Below, one piece after another: positions 61,980 through 64,000 of a stretch of 64,000 nt of DNA. The notes under the pieces are model-generated. The model saw only the letters and a program-made list of their open reading frames with translations. It did not search any database and was not told the origin of the DNA. The position numbers and the translations under genes were made by a program. Source of the DNA: Diphasiastrum complanatum. Lineage: Eukaryota; Streptophyta; Lycopodiopsida; Lycopodiales; Lycopodiaceae. Every line of letters begins with the position of its first letter. Within the stretch, counting starts at the first letter, position 1. The DNA is taken from positions 64,030,136 through 64,094,135 of the forward strand of contig CM055095.1 in assembly GCA_029204225.1 (NCBI GenBank), read 5' to 3'.

Positions 61980-62900
61980 TTTGGGATTCCCAATCTGAGA
62001 GACTTTTTGTGAGTGTCATATCTCATTGTTCCCTCAATGATTACATCGAACGACTCGAATGTCTCAAGACTGAATGCCCTTCCCACTTAGCACCTGATCA
62101 GGCTGTGCTCATATGGTTCATGGCTGGCCTCCCAAAATCTATTCGGCGTGAACTTAGACCTCCAAAATCCTATGCTACCTTACGTGATGCTATGGATGAT
62201 GCCATCCGCTAAGAGGATGAAGGCTCCGATGAAGAATACGAACCCCAACGTTCTCACGCCATTGTCTTTGACCAAAGCCATAGATCTCAAGGTGAAGGAT
62301 CCTCTACCGATGTTGCCACACAATTGTTGTTACAACAACTTGAAACCATGAATAAAACCCACCATGCACAGATGGATAAGATATTGAAAAATACCACACC
62401 ACAAGGGCCTATTGTCAACCAATTTCCCAAGCGTGATAATGTTAAGTGTCCCACATGTCAACAAAATCACACGGCGAACGAATGTCCATAGAATAGACAG
62501 ATAGCCCAAAGGTTTTGCATCTTTTGCAACACCAACAATCATGATACATCTACTTGTATCTACAATCCAAGAATACAAGCCGTTGCACGACAATACCAAT
62601 GGAGGATGCAACAACAGGGTCCCCAAATTACGAGTTACCAAAGGCCCACATTCCAACGAGCACCCCAACAACGCTTAGCACTACCTGGACCGAATACCAC
62701 AGCACCAGCCTTAGTAGTGCGATAGCCTGGGCCTATGATGAACCGTCAAATCATCCCAGCAAACCTTGCTACCACAAGTCATGATCCTCAACCTCAGCTA
62801 GAGTTCAGCCTTGAGAATGTCTATATGCCTGAGGATCAAGGGTTCCCATGTTTTTACTCAGATGGAATTGAAGCTTCTAATACCGGGTCAAGATAAGCCA
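61980..62900 (+). pseudogene. Ty3/gypsy Gag relic with two zinc knuckles
   Basis: One frame reads SLNDYIERLECLKTECPSHL, IWFMAGLPKSIRRELR and SYATLRDAMDDAIR, typical of retrotransposon Gag. It is stopped at 62,210-62,212 (TAA), then continues with an acidic stretch. CPTCQQNHTANEC (around 62,447-62,485) and CIFCNTNNHDTSTC (around 62,518-62,560) are CCHC knuckles; the first has one residue fewer than C-x2-C-x4-H-x4-C. A TAG separates them (62,488-62,490). A Pro/Gln-rich tail follows. It lies downstream of the RT fragment, so the two are not one element in normal order. Confidence 0.82.
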
Positions 62901-63500
62901 ATGGGACAATCCAGTAGATGAAGCCATAACCAGTGTGGACACCACGTTGTGGGACCCCCTTGAGAAGATAGTTTCTCCCTCAAACCCTCCTATCTGCTCG
63001 TGCTCTGTCAATATGGTGGCAGTGAAGAAACCAACTTCCAATATACCTGCTAACTTATGCCAACTAGTCGTTGTTTTATCTATGTTTGTTATGGACCTTA
63101 TGGATGTGACCTTATGGGCTGTGATCGTCCACAACTCATGAATACCAAAATTCAACTGATAGACGCTGCATCGAAGGTCTCAAAAAGATTCTCGATAACA
63201 TCCACTTCTCCATCTCAAAATCAAGAACTAAGACATGATTCAGAATCGACGGCTGAGCCTTTGCACGATGTACCAGCATACTTTTGAGACTAACCTTAGA
63301 TGATGTGATCGTTGGTATGTCCCAAGCCCAGCGGGAACCCGACTCGAATGAGGCACCTGAAAATTCTTGTTCGTATGAGGGTCCTGCAAAAGTACAACCT
63401 CTAGATCTAGCCGATCCTGGAGAAGGAGAGAAGATAGTCTATGTAGGTGAATGACTTACTACTGAAGAGCTATCCGATCTAAGGTGACTGACCCCGAGGG
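62901..63500 (+). pseudogene. degenerate Ty3/gypsy linker between Gag and RT
   Basis: Scattered open pieces include a short Cys-rich stretch (CYGPYGCDLMGCD, about 63,088-63,126) and EGEKIVYVGE with TTEELSDLR near 63,421-63,485. The latter resembles the segment just before gypsy RT. Many stops. The assignment is by position and this weak motif only. Confidence 0.45.
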
Positions 63501-64000
63501 TGCTGGGAAGACAAAAACAATTAGTGTCACAGTTGTTGCAGACCAACCAGCAATGCTAAACATTATTCCACAGCAAGTTGAGGCATCACACAGTGGAGCT
63601 GTCGCAAGGAGGAACAAGATAGTGTATTCACTACCAAAGACAGAATTTCAAATATTCCAGCAAGAACTAACATTTTTTCTTCCACCTTTTTGTAGTCCAG
63701 AACTCCAGTGGAGAATGGAATACCTTCTTTACCTAAACTTTTTGGTTATACAAAAGAACAATGAGAAAGCCCTTGGACTTTTTCTAACCTAAATTCTTTT
63801 TAGGCCAAACGAACAGTGCACCAAAAAGGAATCCTTGCTTTTGCCATTCTTCAGAATAAGTTCAATGTGCAAACTAACTATATCCATGTTGTCGCAAGAT
63901 CCTTGTATATATATATTTTAGAATACCTAAAAACATTTGAAAACAATATTTTTCCAGCTTTGGATGAGTATCTGAATAAGTTAAATTCAATTAACATTTT
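63501..64000. other. no recognised feature
   Basis: A 102-codon frame (63,484-63,792) shows no domain I know. The rest is AT-rich and runs to the window edge. Confidence 0.4.

Overview
The window looks like nuclear DNA of a land plant. The evidence is TTTAGGG-type repeat blocks, LTR retrotransposons primed by initiator-Met tRNA (primer site TGGTATCAGA), plant-type Ty1/copia polyproteins, Ty3/gypsy, hAT and LINE fragments, and many (GA)n microsatellites. I cannot name the species; the mix would suit a large repeat-rich genome such as a fern or gymnosperm, but this is a guess. I recognise no ordinary single-copy host gene, rRNA or tRNA. Almost everything is transposon, mostly decayed.

Layout. 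1-3091 holds a broken LINE on the minus strand (ORF1 plus endonuclease/reverse transcriptase, cut by the window edge). 3793-5195 is a broken hAT transposase. 7598-7872 is a LINE 3' scrap on the minus strand. 8162-10465 is a second, better preserved hAT transposase relic with an acidic, AT-hook-like tail, bounded by TTTAGGG-type blocks in opposite orientations. 10.5-16.4 kb is non-coding, with tandem repeats, inverted repeats and microsatellites. 16.45-17.35 kb is a copia relic.

17,975-53,638 is a nested stack of copia-type elements that can be read from target-site duplications (TSDs). Element A (+, TSD CTTTC) holds D (-, TSD CTATG) in its 5' LTR. A also contains F (+, 5'-truncated). F is interrupted by B (+, TSD TCAAG/TGAAG), which is itself interrupted by C (-, TSD AAAAT). 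F is interrupted again, inside its RNase H, by G (-, TSD ATTCC). H (+, 5'-truncated) lies just before A's 3' LTR. LTR divergence by eye ranks G as youngest (about 1 difference in 647 bp), then D (about 1%), C (about 1.7%) and B (about 2.2%). A is oldest by structure.

The most unusual element is G. It has near-identical LTRs, an intact primer site and one uninterrupted 1046-codon frame: a copia-type Gag with a zinc knuckle followed by about 750 residues I do not recognise. It shows no protease, integrase, reverse transcriptase or RNase H. It looks like a recently mobile non-autonomous element that keeps a long novel coding region. H resembles a second, older case in which an unrecognised C-terminal region replaces RT and RNase H.

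From 53.6 to 57.2 kb I see AT-rich sequence without genes. 57.2-59.5 kb is a rearranged second copy of family F, apparently with an inverted segment. The remainder holds a probable LTR, inverted copies of a roughly 300-bp repeat and degenerate Ty3/gypsy pol and gag pieces.
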